A program made the position numbers and the translations under genes. 64,000 nt of DNA, taken from [Clostridium] innocuum. Its GTDB lineage: Bacteria > Bacillota_I > Bacilli_A > Erysipelotrichales > Erysipelotrichaceae. The stretch spans positions 372,001-436,000 of the forward strand of contig CP048838.1 of NCBI GenBank assembly GCA_012317185.1. The letters are read 5' to 3'. This document shows, one piece after another, positions 9,386 to 18,676 of the stretch (within the stretch, counting starts at the first letter, position 1; every line of letters begins with the position of its first letter). The notes beneath the pieces were generated by a model that was given only the letters and a program-made list of their open reading frames with translations, ran no database searches and had not been told where the DNA came from.

Positions 9386-9403
9386 GCTTTTCTCATTTAG
9401 ATT

Positions 9404-10096
9404 CTACAAACTGCGCAATGCGTCAACCAGCTCGGTTTTCTCTGTGGCTTTTGCATCCTTTTCCTTGATGACGCGAGCCGGGCATCCTGCGACCACACTG
9501 TTGGCAGGAACATCCTCAATGACCACAGCACCTGCCGCAACCACGGCATTTTTTCCAATATGCACTCCCTCGATCACCACGGCATTTGCACCGATCAATA
9601 CATCATCCTCCACAATGACAGGAGTTGCGCTTGCCGGTTCGATAACCCCCGCAAGAACGGCCCCTGCACCGATGTGACAATGCTTTCCAACAGTCGCTCT
9701 GCCGCCCAGCACAGCACCCATATCAATCATGGTACCTTCACCGATGATGGCACCGATATTGATAATAGCGCCCATCATGATAACGGCATTGTCACCGATT
9801 TCCACCTGATCTCGGATGACTGCCCCAGGCTCGATCCGTGCATTGATATATTTTTTATCCAGCAGCGGTACAGCGGAATTGCGGCAGTCGTTTTCCACGA
9901 CCATATCCTCGATGCTTTCCGCATTCTCCTTCAGGATTGGCTCAATGATCTTCCAGTCACCGAATATGACCTTGCTGTCGGTCCCGAATACCTTACAGTC
10001 CGGAAAAGCAACCGGCTTTTTTTCCTTCAGATACACCTTTACCGGTGTCTTTTTTTCTGCGTTTTGTATAAATGCGATAATTTCCTTTGCGTCCAT
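9404..10096 (-). CDS. dapH: 2,3,4,5-tetrahydropyridine-2,6-dicarboxylate N-acetyltransferase
   Basis: Transfers an acetyl group from acetyl-CoA to tetrahydrodipicolinate, opening the acetylase branch of DAP/lysine synthesis. The 230-residue protein has the DapH N-terminal domain and then a left-handed beta-helix built of hexapeptide repeats (VIMMGAIINIGAIIGEG, IDMGAVLGGRATVGKH, IGAGAVLAGVIE). It is the last gene of the lysine operon, 10 bases after dapB, followed by a terminator. The aminotransferase step is not encoded in the window; a deacetylase candidate lies at 15372. Confidence 0.95.
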   Translation of the reverse strand: MDAKEIIAFIQNAEKKTPVKVYLKEKKPVAFPDCKVFGTDSKVIFGDWKIIEPILKENAESIEDMVVENDCRNSAVPLLDKKYINARIEPGAVIRDQVEIGDNAVIMMGAIINIGAIIGEGTMIDMGAVLGGRATVGKHCHIGAGAVLAGVIEPASATPVIVEDDVLIGANAVVIEGVHIGKNAVVAAGAVVIEDVPANSVVAGCPARVIKEKDAKATEKTELVDALRSL

Positions 10097-10106
10097 GACT
10101 TCCTCC

Positions 10107-10826
10107 TTATGCGAACAGAATATCCTTCATGGTATACATACCCGGCTTCTGTGTAACGGCAAAGCGTGCAGCGCGCAATGCCCCGTTCACAAAAATTTTA
10201 CGGCTGTTGGCAGTGTGCTTGATTTCGAAGATTTCATCATCTCCGAAAAAGTAAACATCATGCTCCCCTGCAACTGTGCCGCCGCGCACGGCGTGTATAC
10301 CGATTTCCTTCTGTCGTTTCCCTACAAAACCGTTCCTTCCGTGTACCTCCCGGTATGTATGCTCCCTGTTCATGGCAGCTACCAGCATTTTGGCGGTACC
10401 GCTTGGCGCGTCCTGCTTCTGGTTATGGTGCTTTTCCACAACCTCCATATCAAAGCTTTCCTCCAGCATCGGTGTAATCATTTGCAGAACCTCCTGAAAA
10501 ACTGCGATTCCAAGAGAGAAATTTGCCTGAAATACAACCGGTGCCACACTGCTCAGCTCTTCCACCTGGCGCTTCTGAATATCATTATGCCCGGTGGTGC
10601 CGCAGATATAGGCACATGCATGCTCCAGTACAAACGGCTTGATCCAGGTCAGATTGTCCGGATGAGAAAAGTCAATGATGATATCCACATGCTCCTGCAG
10701 GGTGGATACATCCGGATGATTGGTACCGTCGGCAATCATAACGACCTTCATATCGTCGCTCTGCTCAATGGTTTCCACAATCATTTTTCCCATTTTCCCA
10801 TAGCCTGCAACAAGTACATTTAACAT
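10107..10826 (-). CDS. dapB: 4-hydroxy-tetrahydrodipicolinate reductase
   Basis: Reduces the DapA product with NAD(P)H. The 239-residue protein opens with the Rossmann motif VLVAGYGKMGKMI and holds the family's catalytic signature EKHHNQKQDAPSGTA near residue 130. The start overlaps the end of dapA by 7 bases, showing translational coupling. The length fits the short Gram-positive DapB form. Confidence 0.96.
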   Translation of the reverse strand: MLNVLVAGYGKMGKMIVETIEQSDDMKVVMIADGTNHPDVSTLQEHVDIIIDFSHPDNLTWIKPFVLEHACAYICGTTGHNDIQKRQVEELSSVAPVVFQANFSLGIAVFQEVLQMITPMLEESFDMEVVEKHHNQKQDAPSGTAKMLVAAMNREHTYREVHGRNGFVGKRQKEIGIHAVRGGTVAGEHDVYFFGDDEIFEIKHTANSRKIFVNGALRAARFAVTQKPGMYTMKDILFA

Positions 10827-11701
10827 AGACCGGCCTCTTTCATTTCATGTAACAGTGCCTTGCGGTGTGTTTCCTCCATTTCACATAACGGAAGACGGTA
10901 TCCGCCGACAGCCTTGCCCATCATGTTCAGGGCTTCCTTGACAGGAATCGGATTGACCTCGATAAACAGGGCGTGAATCAGATCAAGATAGTGTAACTGT
11001 GTCGCTAACGCCGCCTCTGTATCCCCGTTCAGGTAATTGTGCACCATTTCATGTACTTCCTTCGGCATGATATTTGCCCATACGGAAATGACGCCGCTGC
11101 CGCCAAGCGATAACAGGGGAATGACCATATCATCATTTCCACTAAACATAACGAAATCATCACTCAGATACCGTGCAATGCCTGCGGCATACGCGATGTT
11201 TCCGCTTGCTTCCTTGATACCGCAGATGTTCGGGTGTTTGCTTAACACTTTGACTGCTTCCTCGCTGATACTGCATCCGGTTCTGCCCGGCACATTATAG
11301 AGAATGATCGGTTTGTCCACAGCATCCGCCACGGCAGTAAAATGGGCAATCATCCCCTGTGCATTTGCCTTGTTGTAGTAGGGAGAAATCACAAGCAGTG
11401 CATCGGCTCCCATAGCGGCATATTTCTTGCTCTTATCAACGGCAGTTTCCGTACAGTTGGAGCCGCTGCCGACAATTACAGGGATTCTTCCTTTGATTGT
11501 CTGCAGGGTGCATTCCACGACCGCATCATCCTCTTCGTGCGTCATGGTGCTGGATTCACCGGTTGTACCCAGAACCAGAATACCATCCGTTCCGTTTTCC
11601 ACATGCCATTCCAGAATTTCCTTCAGCTTATCAAAATTCACACTTCCATCCTCATGAAACGGAGTTACCAGAGCGACAATACTTCCTTTAACATTAAACA
11701 T
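10820..11701 (-). CDS. dapA: 4-hydroxy-tetrahydrodipicolinate synthase
   Basis: Condenses aspartate semialdehyde with pyruvate. Signatures: GTTGESSTMTHEE near residue 43, YNVPGRTG with the catalytic-triad Tyr, and the Schiff-base Lys in GIKEASGN. The ATG at 11701 is chosen because GGAG lies about 9 bases upstream; an in-frame TTG two codons earlier would be too close to it. It overlaps dapF by 8 bases and dapB by 7. At 293 residues it is of normal length. Confidence 0.96.
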   Translation of the reverse strand: MFNVKGSIVALVTPFHEDGSVNFDKLKEILEWHVENGTDGILVLGTTGESSTMTHEEDDAVVECTLQTIKGRIPVIVGSGSNCTETAVDKSKKYAAMGADALLVISPYYNKANAQGMIAHFTAVADAVDKPIILYNVPGRTGCSISEEAVKVLSKHPNICGIKEASGNIAYAAGIARYLSDDFVMFSGNDDMVIPLLSLGGSGVISVWANIMPKEVHEMVHNYLNGDTEAALATQLHYLDLIHALFIEVNPIPVKEALNMMGKAVGGYRLPLCEMEETHRKALLHEMKEAGLC

Positions 11702-12515
11702 ATGCAACTTCTCCTTTCAGGATCCTTTCGGCAGGACCAAACATGTGGACGTGCTGCTGATCATCGATATCAATATGCAGCTCTCCACGCTTTACTATAA
11801 TTTTCAGATTTGCGGCACAGCCCTTTTTCTCGTGGGCGATGCGTGCTGCGGCACAGGCACCGGTTCCACATGCCAGCGTCATACCGACACCCCGCTCGTA
11901 CGTTACCATCTGCAGGGTATGCGCATCCACGATTTGCACAAAGTTGACATTTGTCTGTTCTCTGTACAGGGGATGGTGACAGATTGCATGCCCGATGTCG
12001 TTATAATCAAAGGCAAAGGCATCGGATACAAACACAACGGTATGTACCGTTGACATGAAGAAGCTGTAAACCGGTATGCTTTTATCACCAATACACAGCT
12101 CATATCCCATGACCGGCTCCTTCAGCGTATCCACCTGAATGCTTTTGGGATCATCATCCCAGGTCCCCATATCGATACGTACCTGAAACGGCTTCAGAGA
12201 TACCCGTGTCACATGCTTGCTGCCTGCCAGTGTTTCCACATCGTATTCCTCAGCGGTTTCAATGCCTTCATCATAACAGTATTTCGCAAAGCAGCGGATA
12301 CCGTTTCCACACATCGGTGCACGAGAGCTGTCCGCATTGTAGAACACCATTTCCAGCGGCTTCTGCTTCACCAGAATACAGCCGTCTGCACCGATTCCCG
12401 TGTGGCGGTCACAGACGCGCAGGACGAAATCCTCAATGCTTCGATCCTTTAACAGCTCCCAGTCGGTAATGATAAAATCATTTCCGCAGCCATGATATTT
12501 GGTTATCGGTATCAT
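11694..12515 (-). CDS. dapF: Diaminopimelate epimerase
   Basis: Interconverts LL- and meso-DAP with two cysteines acting as base and acid. Both are visible: MCGNGIRC near residue 68 and ACGTGACAAA near residue 215. The N-terminal KYHGCGNDFI is the family start. At 273 residues it is of normal size. The start overlaps the lysC stop by 4 bases and the end overlaps dapA by 8. Confidence 0.96.
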   Translation of the reverse strand: MIPITKYHGCGNDFIITDWELLKDRSIEDFVLRVCDRHTGIGADGCILVKQKPLEMVFYNADSSRAPMCGNGIRCFAKYCYDEGIETAEEYDVETLAGSKHVTRVSLKPFQVRIDMGTWDDDPKSIQVDTLKEPVMGYELCIGDKSIPVYSFFMSTVHTVVFVSDAFAFDYNDIGHAICHHPLYREQTNVNFVQIVDAHTLQMVTYERGVGMTLACGTGACAAARIAHEKKGCAANLKIIVKRGELHIDIDDQQHVHMFGPAERILKGEVAYV

Positions 12516-13711
12516 AGGTCAAAGGCCTTTCCGAGCACCTCAACCGCCTTCAGCTTATCCTTTTCCTCAATCGTCAGGGAAATGGAAATCTCACTGGAGG
12601 TGATTTGATAATAGCGGATATTGTGATCGCTCAGTGTTGTCAGAACCTTCGCGGCTATACCACTGTGTGTGGAAATCCCCACTCCGACAATGGACAGCTT
12701 CACAAAGCCAAGCAGACGGGAGATCGGATAGCGGGAATGCAGCTTATCAATATTTTTCAGAATCACATCCGATTGCTGTTTATTACAGTAAAAGGCAAAA
12801 TTAACCTTACCGTCATGAGTCAGCTGCTGGGATATGGTGTCCAGATTGATATCCAGCTGTGATATCATCGCAAACAGCGAGTTCAGAAACTTTCCGTCAT
12901 TGGGCAGGTCGTTTACCCTCATAATTGCATAATCCTCTTTGATGCTGATCCCTGTGATCGGCATGTCTTCCAGATGCTTCGTTTTTTCCATAATATACGT
13001 TCCTTTGTCTAAATTCTCTTCCAGTGCTCTTCCCAGATACAGACGCACTCCGTACTTGCTGGCAAGCTCGACGCTTCTTGTTTCCAGTACCCCTGCACCA
13101 AGACATGCCATCTGCATCATTTCATTATATGTGATTTTGTGCAAACGTTTCGCATGCGGATACATTCTGGGGTCAATGGTATACACGCCGTTGACATCGG
13201 TGAAAATATGACACTCCCAGCCCAGCTTGGCCGCCAGTGCCACCGCAGTCGTATCACTGCCGCCGCGCCCCAGCGTCGTGATGTCCCCGACCTCATTCGC
13301 TCCCTGAAAGCCCGCAACTACGACAACCTTATCATCATTCAGATGCTGCTTCAAACGGGTGATGTCAATATCCATGATACGGGCATGGGAATGATGATCG
13401 CTGGTTATGAACCCACATTGGTATCCGGTTAGAGAAACTGCCGGAACACCCAGCGCATCAATGGCCATCGCAAGCAGGGTGATTGTTCTCTGTTCACCGG
13501 TGGAAAGCAGGGAATCCAGCTCGCGCTCATTAACATGCTCACCGATTTCCTTCGCCATGGCTATCAGCTTGTTGGTCGTCTTTCCCATGGCGCTTGCCAC
13601 GATGACCACCTGATTCCCCTGTGCCTTCAGCTTTGCCGCATGTGCTGCGATTGCCTTGATCTGCGCAATCGTGCCGACGCTTGTTCCTCCATACTTCTCT
13701 ACAACATTCAT
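12512..13711 (-). CDS. lysC: Aspartate kinase
   Basis: Phosphorylates aspartate, the first step of the pathway. The N-terminal kinase domain shows KYGGTSVG and TLGRGGSDTTAVALA; the C-terminal region (about residues 255-399) holds two ACT domains, including IVGVGISTHSGIAAKV, for amino-acid feedback. At 399 residues it is a complete monofunctional enzyme. It overlaps lysA and dapF by 4 bases each. Position in this operon suggests a lysine-controlled isozyme. Confidence 0.95.
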   Translation of the reverse strand: MNVVEKYGGTSVGTIAQIKAIAAHAAKLKAQGNQVVIVASAMGKTTNKLIAMAKEIGEHVNERELDSLLSTGEQRTITLLAMAIDALGVPAVSLTGYQCGFITSDHHSHARIMDIDITRLKQHLNDDKVVVVAGFQGANEVGDITTLGRGGSDTTAVALAAKLGWECHIFTDVNGVYTIDPRMYPHAKRLHKITYNEMMQMACLGAGVLETRSVELASKYGVRLYLGRALEENLDKGTYIMEKTKHLEDMPITGISIKEDYAIMRVNDLPNDGKFLNSLFAMISQLDINLDTISQQLTHDGKVNFAFYCNKQQSDVILKNIDKLHSRYPISRLLGFVKLSIVGVGISTHSGIAAKVLTTLSDHNIRYYQITSSEISISLTIEEKDKLKAVEVLGKAFDL

Positions 13712-14994
13712 ACCTTGATTTCCTCATCACATTCCAGCTTGCACATATCCTCATATGTTTCACGTTTTACCACAAAGCGAACCTTACCATCCTTTACGAA
13801 TACGACCGCGGGCCTTCCCAGACGATTGTAATTGCTTGCCATACTGTAGCCATAGGCACCTGTCGTATACAATATTAACAGATCGTTTGTCTGTGCGTGC
13901 GGCAGCTGTACGTTTTCCACCAGAATATCTCCGGATTCACAGCATTTTCCTGCAACGGTAACTGTTTCGCTTTTTTCCTCATCCATGCGGTTTGCGATAT
14001 CGCAGGCATAGGCTGCCTGATACAGTGCCGGACGGATGTTGTCCGACATACCGCCATCCACAAAAATATACTTTTTATTTTCCGTCTGTTTCTGATAGCC
14101 GATGCGATACAGGGTGGAGCCTGCCTCCGCAACGATGCTTCGCCCCGGTTCAATCATCAGCTTTTCTAACGGCAGCTGATAGCGGTCACGCTCCCATTTG
14201 CAGGTATCCAGAATTGTCTGACATACCTCCTGCAGGGGAATCGGATGATCCTCACTCGTATAGTAAGCCGCAAAGCCGCCTCCCAGATTTAATGCTTTCG
14301 TGGTGATACCGTATGCCTTTTGCATATCGTTCACAAATTTCATCAGTGTCTGAATTTCCGCCACATAGGCATCCTTATCAAAAATCTGGGATCCGATATG
14401 CGAGTGGAATCCCTCAAAGGTGACATTGGGAATACTCGTCAGCGTCTGAATCATATTGCGGATATCCTCCATACGGCTGATGGAGATACCAAACTTGCTG
14501 TCCAGGTGTGCGGTTACAATATATTTATGGGTATGTGCCTCAACGCCCGGATTTACACGAATCAGTGTACGAACGGTTGTACCAACCCGCTGTGCCGCTT
14601 TTACCAGCAGCTCGCATTCCATCGCGTTATCGACAACAACGCAGCCGATCCCTGCTTCCAGTGCCATAATCAGCTCATCCCATGTTTTGTTGTTGCCGTG
14701 AAAGTAGATTTTTTCCATCGGAAAGCCGGCCTGCATGGCAGTATACAGCTCACCGCCGCTGACGACATCCAGACACAGGCCGTGAGCTGCCGCCATCTGA
14801 ACGATCGCCTTGCAGGAGAACGCCTTGGACGCATACAGAACCTCGGTTTCAAAATCCTCGCTCTGAAACAGCTCGTGAAACTGGCTCATTTTCTGTGTGA
14901 TTTTGTTCTCATCATACACATATAACGGAGTACCGCAGGCATTGGCCAGCTGTTCAACGGAAACTCCGGATATTTCTAACACTTTTTTACTCAT
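13708..14994 (-). CDS. lysA: Diaminopimelate decarboxylase
   Basis: A PLP enzyme (fold III) that makes lysine from meso-DAP. The PLP Lys lies in YASKAFSCKAI (about residue 50), followed by HSHIGSQI, the phosphate-binding LNLGGGF and EPGRSIVAEAG; CCESGDI provides the cross-subunit Cys. The start at 14994 (MSKKVLEISG) is chosen because GAGGTG lies 6 bases upstream; the frame extends further up into the riboswitch leader and is not coding there. It is the first gene of the lysine operon. Confidence 0.95.
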   Translation of the reverse strand: MSKKVLEISGVSVEQLANACGTPLYVYDENKITQKMSQFHELFQSEDFETEVLYASKAFSCKAIVQMAAAHGLCLDVVSGGELYTAMQAGFPMEKIYFHGNNKTWDELIMALEAGIGCVVVDNAMECELLVKAAQRVGTTVRTLIRVNPGVEAHTHKYIVTAHLDSKFGISISRMEDIRNMIQTLTSIPNVTFEGFHSHIGSQIFDKDAYVAEIQTLMKFVNDMQKAYGITTKALNLGGGFAAYYTSEDHPIPLQEVCQTILDTCKWERDRYQLPLEKLMIEPGRSIVAEAGSTLYRIGYQKQTENKKYIFVDGGMSDNIRPALYQAAYACDIANRMDEEKSETVTVAGKCCESGDILVENVQLPHAQTNDLLILYTTGAYGYSMASNYNRLGRPAVVFVKDGKVRFVVKRETYEDMCKLECDEEIKV

Positions 14995-15007
14995 TTCCAT
15001 CACCTCA

Positions 15008-15045
15008 TTAAAAAATGCCAGCAGGGGAAGTGTACCCTTACTGAC
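15008..15045 (-). terminator. Riboswitch-controlled terminator (expression platform) before lysA
   Basis: On the minus strand GTCAGTAAGGG and CCCCTGCTGGC form an 11-position stem with one mismatch around a 7-base loop, followed by ATTTTTTAA. It ends a few bases before the lysA ribosome binding site, placing it as the terminator of the L-box. Confidence 0.85.
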
Positions 15046-15071
15046 ATCGCTGAAAACCTTATGACAATAAT

Positions 15072-15225
15072 GATAGCACATCTACTGATGGTAGACAGTC
15101 TTATGGATTTTCTCCATAAGCCCACCACAGCCCTATGCCTAAGACTGCAGTTCGGCGGAATTGCTGAAACCAGCTGTCAGGTGTCTGCCGACTCCAGCTG
15201 ATGTAGTCGCTCCCGCGCCTCTATC
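15072..15225 (-). ncRNA. Lysine riboswitch (L-box)
   Basis: The leader begins GATAGAGGCGCGG and ends GTGCTATC, so GATAG and CTATC close the P1 helix. Inside are the L-box landmarks: AGAGGCGCG, the AGTCGGCAGACACC segment, the conserved core ACCAGC/GCCGAACTGC and GGGCTTATGGA. Lysine binding is expected to release the downstream terminator and shut off lysA-lysC-dapF-dapA-dapB-dapH. Identity rests on the conserved core read by eye. Confidence 0.9.
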
Positions 15226-15236
15226 TATTTTTCTGT

Positions 15237-15265
15237 ATCATATCACTATTTAAGGTAAATTACAA
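15237..15265 (-). promoter_or_regulatory. Promoter of the lysine operon
   Basis: TTGTAA (15265-15260), a 17-base spacer, then TATGAT (15242-15237). Transcription would start a few bases before the riboswitch. Confidence 0.75.
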
Positions 15266-15310
15266 CCGTTTTATGAAAATTAAATGATAAAATTTCATAA
15301 AATGAAAATA

Positions 15311-15339
15311 TTTACATGAGGGATGGTTTCCTATATAAT
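15311..15339 (+). promoter_or_regulatory. Promoter of the M20D amidohydrolase
   Basis: TTTACA (15311-15316), a 17-base spacer and a perfect TATAAT (15334-15339). Confidence 0.75.
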
Positions 15340-15371
15340 AAACATAACATAGAGCAGGGAGGATGAAGGAT

Positions 15372-16469
15372 ATGTTAGAGAGAATACAGAAATTTCGCAG
15401 GGACCTGCATCAGATACCGGAGCTGGAGCTGGAGCTGCCGAAAACACAACGCTATGTGCAAGAGACGCTCAGGGATCTTCCCTGTACGTTAAGCTCACCG
15501 ATTCCCAGCAGTGTTGTGGCTTTTTTTGACGCAGGAAGAAAGGAAAGCATCGCCTTTCGCAGTGATATGGATGCATTGCCGGTAACAGAAGCTACCGGAA
15601 GAGCGTTCGCATCCAGACATGCAGGCCGCATGCACGCCTGCGGACATGACGGTCACATGGCAATGCTGCTGGAGTTCGCACACCAGCTGTCTACGTATTA
15701 TAAAGAGCTTCCGCACAACGTGGTATTGATTTTTCAGCCGGGAGAGGAAACACCGGGCGGAGCGGAGCCGATGTGCAAAAGCGGTATCTTTGAACAGTAT
15801 CATATCAAACGGATTTTCGGTTTTCATGTATGGCCGATGCTGGACAATGGTGTGATTGCCACACGCAGAAACGAATTTATGGCACGCTCCAGTGAGGTGA
15901 ATATCGATATTACCGGAAAAAGCGCACATGCGGCAAAGTATCAGGAAGGCATTGACGCGATGGAGATTGCGGCGCGCTATCTGCTGGATTTATATACGAT
16001 GGAACAGGAGGAGCTGTCAGCGGAAACCTATCGTTTACTGCGCTTTGGTTTACTGAAGAGCGGTACAGTTCGTAATGTTGTGGCAAATGCTGCCCGTATG
16101 GAAGGAACCCTTCGTGCCTTTCAGGATGAAACCTATCAGTATTTGAAAAAGCGTATGCTGGAGCTGGCGAAGCCGTATGAAGAACAGGGGGCAGTGTTCT
16201 CCTTTGATATCAATACCGGCTATCCCGCAGTCATGAATGACGCTGCCCTTGTGGATCAGGTGCGGAAGCTGGATCCGAATATCGTGCTGCTGGAGAAGCC
16301 CGAAATGATTTCCGAGGATTTTGCCCATTATCAGCGAAAGGTACCGGGCGTATTCTTCTTTCTGGGGACAGGTACCGGGATTGCCCTGCATGCCCACAAT
16401 TTTGACTTCGATGAAGAGGTACTGGAAGCAGGAGTTAGGGAATACTGCAAGCTGAGCAGGATGGAATAA
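15372..16469 (+). CDS. M20D family amidohydrolase, possible N-acetyldiaminopimelate deacetylase
   Basis: A zinc-dependent amidohydrolase of the hippurate/acetyl-amino-acid group. Motifs: FRRDLHQIPELEL at the N-terminus, RSDMDALPV, the metal-binding HACGHDGHM (about residue 95), FQPGEETPGGA and a C-terminal SEDFAHY. The enzyme removes N-acyl groups from amino acids; being divergent from an acetylase-type DAP operon, it could be the N-acetyl-DAP deacetylase needed there. This is inference, since other M20D members act on other N-acyl substrates. The start at 15372 is chosen because GGGAGG ends 9 bases before it. No lysine riboswitch precedes it. Confidence 0.85.
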   Translation: MLERIQKFRRDLHQIPELELELPKTQRYVQETLRDLPCTLSSPIPSSVVAFFDAGRKESIAFRSDMDALPVTEATGRAFASRHAGRMHACGHDGHMAMLLEFAHQLSTYYKELPHNVVLIFQPGEETPGGAEPMCKSGIFEQYHIKRIFGFHVWPMLDNGVIATRRNEFMARSSEVNIDITGKSAHAAKYQEGIDAMEIAARYLLDLYTMEQEELSAETYRLLRFGLLKSGTVRNVVANAARMEGTLRAFQDETYQYLKKRMLELAKPYEEQGAVFSFDINTGYPAVMNDAALVDQVRKLDPNIVLLEKPEMISEDFAHYQRKVPGVFFFLGTGTGIALHAHNFDFDEEVLEAGVREYCKLSRME

Positions 16470-16798
16470 AGCGGATATAGTTATCAGGTATTCCTACAGC
16501 ATAGAAGGAAAGAGGTATTGTAGCTGTGATTGAAAACTGTTAACGATTTTCTTTCATCAGCAAACAGAGGAATCAGCTGTAAAGGTGATAAAGAGCGCTG
16601 TGTCAGTTAAAATCTACGTATTTCAGAAAATGGCTTTATCCTCATAATACGTCAGATATCCTTTATTTCAGATAGATAGAGTGAACATCGGATACGTAAA
16701 AAGGAAGCTCCGCATCTATAAACAATAGAATGAGGAACTTCTTTTCTTTATGAAGCTGTAAAACATGGAAAACTGATTTTCCGTTATTCAGCAGATGG
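16470..16798. other. Intergenic region between convergent genes
   Basis: Contains the bidirectional hairpin listed separately; I see no gene or other structure in the rest. Confidence 0.4.
16704..16750. terminator. Bidirectional terminator between the M20D gene and cutC
   Basis: A long imperfect stem pairs GAAGCTCCGCATCTAT with the segment ending GAGGAACTTC, flanked by TTTTCTTTAT on the plus side and AAAAA (a T run on the minus strand) on the other. Confidence 0.7.
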
Positions 16799-17542
16799 CT
16801 ATTGAACGCTCCAGATTAAATGCTCGACTTTTTTACTGTTTACAACCTCATAATCGCTTTTATGACCCTGCGGTCCATAGCTGTAAGTAACACGCTCGCC
16901 ACAGGTTGTTTCATCCCGCAGCCAGTCTTTGCAAGAGGAGTGAATCTGTTTTACTCCTGTATAGGCTATGAGCTCCTTTGCATTGATGGCATCTATACCG
17001 CATCCGGCGAGTATTTCGATTTGATCGCCATAACGCTCTTGTAATTGCCGTATGATTTCCTTTCCCTCAAATGCCGTGGGGTAAGTACCGCTCGTAAGCA
17101 CTCGGTCTACTCCTATATTGATCAGGGTTTCTATTGCTTTGAATGGATCTTTCACACAGTCGAAAGCGCGATGGAATACCACCTGCTTATGGTTCACTTT
17201 TGCCAGTGCAGTAATATGCCCACTCTGCTCTGTATCAATATTCCCGTATGCGTCCAGGCAGCCGAATACGATTCCATCGGCACCGTTCTTGATCATATCT
17301 CTTGTTTCCTCTACCATAACGTCATAATCCTGTGAAAGATAATGAAATCCTGCCCCGCGGGGACGTATCATCGTCATAACGCATAGCTTTGTATGTTCCT
17401 TTATTAAGCGCAGTGTTGCTACACTCGGTGTTAAGCCGCCCATATGCAATGCACTGTTTAATTCGATGCGCTTTGCACCTCCGGCTTCTGCCTGCTGCGC
17501 ATCATAGTAACTGCCGCAGCAGATTTCAATTTGAGTATTCAT
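16799..17542 (-). CDS. cutC: CutC family protein
   Basis: A 247-residue TIM-barrel protein of the CutC family. The N-terminal IEICCGSYYDAQQAEAGGAKRIELNS, the TMIRPRGAGFHY segment and VLTSGTYPTAFEG are diagnostic. CutC was named for copper homeostasis, but its biochemical role is unsettled. In several Firmicutes CutC genes sit beside sugar or glycosidase loci; here it precedes a peptidase and a glycosylasparaginase on the same strand and may share their transcript (23-base gap to the M20 gene). Confidence 0.93.
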   Translation of the reverse strand: MNTQIEICCGSYYDAQQAEAGGAKRIELNSALHMGGLTPSVATLRLIKEHTKLCVMTMIRPRGAGFHYLSQDYDVMVEETRDMIKNGADGIVFGCLDAYGNIDTEQSGHITALAKVNHKQVVFHRAFDCVKDPFKAIETLINIGVDRVLTSGTYPTAFEGKEIIRQLQERYGDQIEILAGCGIDAINAKELIAYTGVKQIHSSCKDWLRDETTCGERVTYSYGPQGHKSDYEVVNSKKVEHLIWSVQ

Positions 17543-17565
17543 ATAGGTATCCTCCTAATGCCGCC

Positions 17566-18675
17566 TTATTTTGCCAGCTTATACAAGCTTAATGCATATA
17601 TTTTTGCATTCATGATAATATCCTTGATATCCATCCATTCATCCGGCTGATGTCCGATTCCCTTTTGACCCGGGAAGCTTGGTCCGAATGGAACGATGTT
17701 CGGCATTGCCTTTGCATATGTTCCGCCCGTTGTTGTTACCGGTGTTCCATCCAGACCGCTTACCTGTTCATATGCACTTTGTAACGCTCTGACCATGAAA
17801 CAGTCCTTTTCAAATCGAACAGGATCATAATTGTGAAGCAGCTGCAGTGTACAGCAGGAATCAAGCTTGGTACGTATTTGTTTCTGTATGTCTTGAATGC
17901 TGCAGCAGGCAGGATAACTGAGAGTAAATTGAAATACGACATCCTCCTGCTCTGTACGCAGCGCATACCCGCGCATTTGCATTTCTCCATATTCATCATC
18001 GTGATAATCAATGCCTAAACGATTACCGCTTGCTGCACTTTCCAGAAAATACGTGGTAACGAATGAAAAGAATTGCTGCAGATGCACTTGATCAGCACGA
18101 ATCTGCAGATTTGCACGACCTCTTTCTCCATATACAACAGGGTATTTACAATCCGGTGTCCATCCCATAACAGGCGGTTTTTCTTTTGAAAGATAATATG
18201 TCAAATCCTCAAAACCACTTTCTTCATCCGTGCCGAACATGATGCGTACCTGTCTGGACAACGGTATATGCAATCGTTTCAAGGCATAGAGAGCATATAA
18301 ACAACTCAGGACAGGTCCCTTATTATCAAGGATACCGCGGGAAAAGATACGCCCGTTTTCATCCATGTAACCGCTGAAGGGAGGATGTGTCCAGCCTTCG
18401 CCTGTTTCAACGACATCCAAATGTCCCATGACACCGATATAGTCCTCACTTTCTCCATATTTGGCATATCCTACGTAATTATCCACATTTACAGTTTCGA
18501 AGCCGAGTTCTTCTGCTAATTCCAGGGCTTTATCAAGTGCTTTTTTTACGCCTTTTCCAAAGGGAGCGTTCTCCTGCGGCTCACTCTTGACGCTATCTAT
18601 TCTTACGACCTCTAAAATTCCCTGTATCATTTCCTCTGAGATTTTGTCAATCTCCGCCAGTATTTTATCTTCCAT
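17566..18675 (-). CDS. M20 family (PepV/Sapep-type) dipeptidase
   Basis: A zinc metallopeptidase expected to cleave dipeptides in the cytoplasm. Metal ligands and catalytic residues: GHLDVV (about residue 85), ILDNKGP (about 118), GTDEESG (about 152) and a C-terminal HQPDEWM. At 369 residues it is about 90-100 shorter than PepV, so the lid domain is reduced. The ATG at 18675 follows the upstream stop by one base; a TTG start at 18687 inside that gene is possible but less likely. It is co-transcribed with the glycosylasparaginase-like gene. Confidence 0.88.
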   Translation of the reverse strand: MEDKILAEIDKISEEMIQGILEVVRIDSVKSEPQENAPFGKGVKKALDKALELAEELGFETVNVDNYVGYAKYGESEDYIGVMGHLDVVETGEGWTHPPFSGYMDENGRIFSRGILDNKGPVLSCLYALYALKRLHIPLSRQVRIMFGTDEESGFEDLTYYLSKEKPPVMGWTPDCKYPVVYGERGRANLQIRADQVHLQQFFSFVTTYFLESAASGNRLGIDYHDDEYGEMQMRGYALRTEQEDVVFQFTLSYPACCSIQDIQKQIRTKLDSCCTLQLLHNYDPVRFEKDCFMVRALQSAYEQVSGLDGTPVTTTGGTYAKAMPNIVPFGPSFPGQKGIGHQPDEWMDIKDIIMNAKIYALSLYKLAK

Positions 18676-18676
18676 G

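Noticed and set aside
9560..10823. Long plus-strand frames across dapH and dapB
   Set aside because: Antisense to two clear DAP genes; composition is that of a reversed reading frame.
14320..14925. 201-codon plus-strand frame inside lysA
   Set aside because: It is antisense to a well-supported gene; its length comes from the codon bias of lysA.
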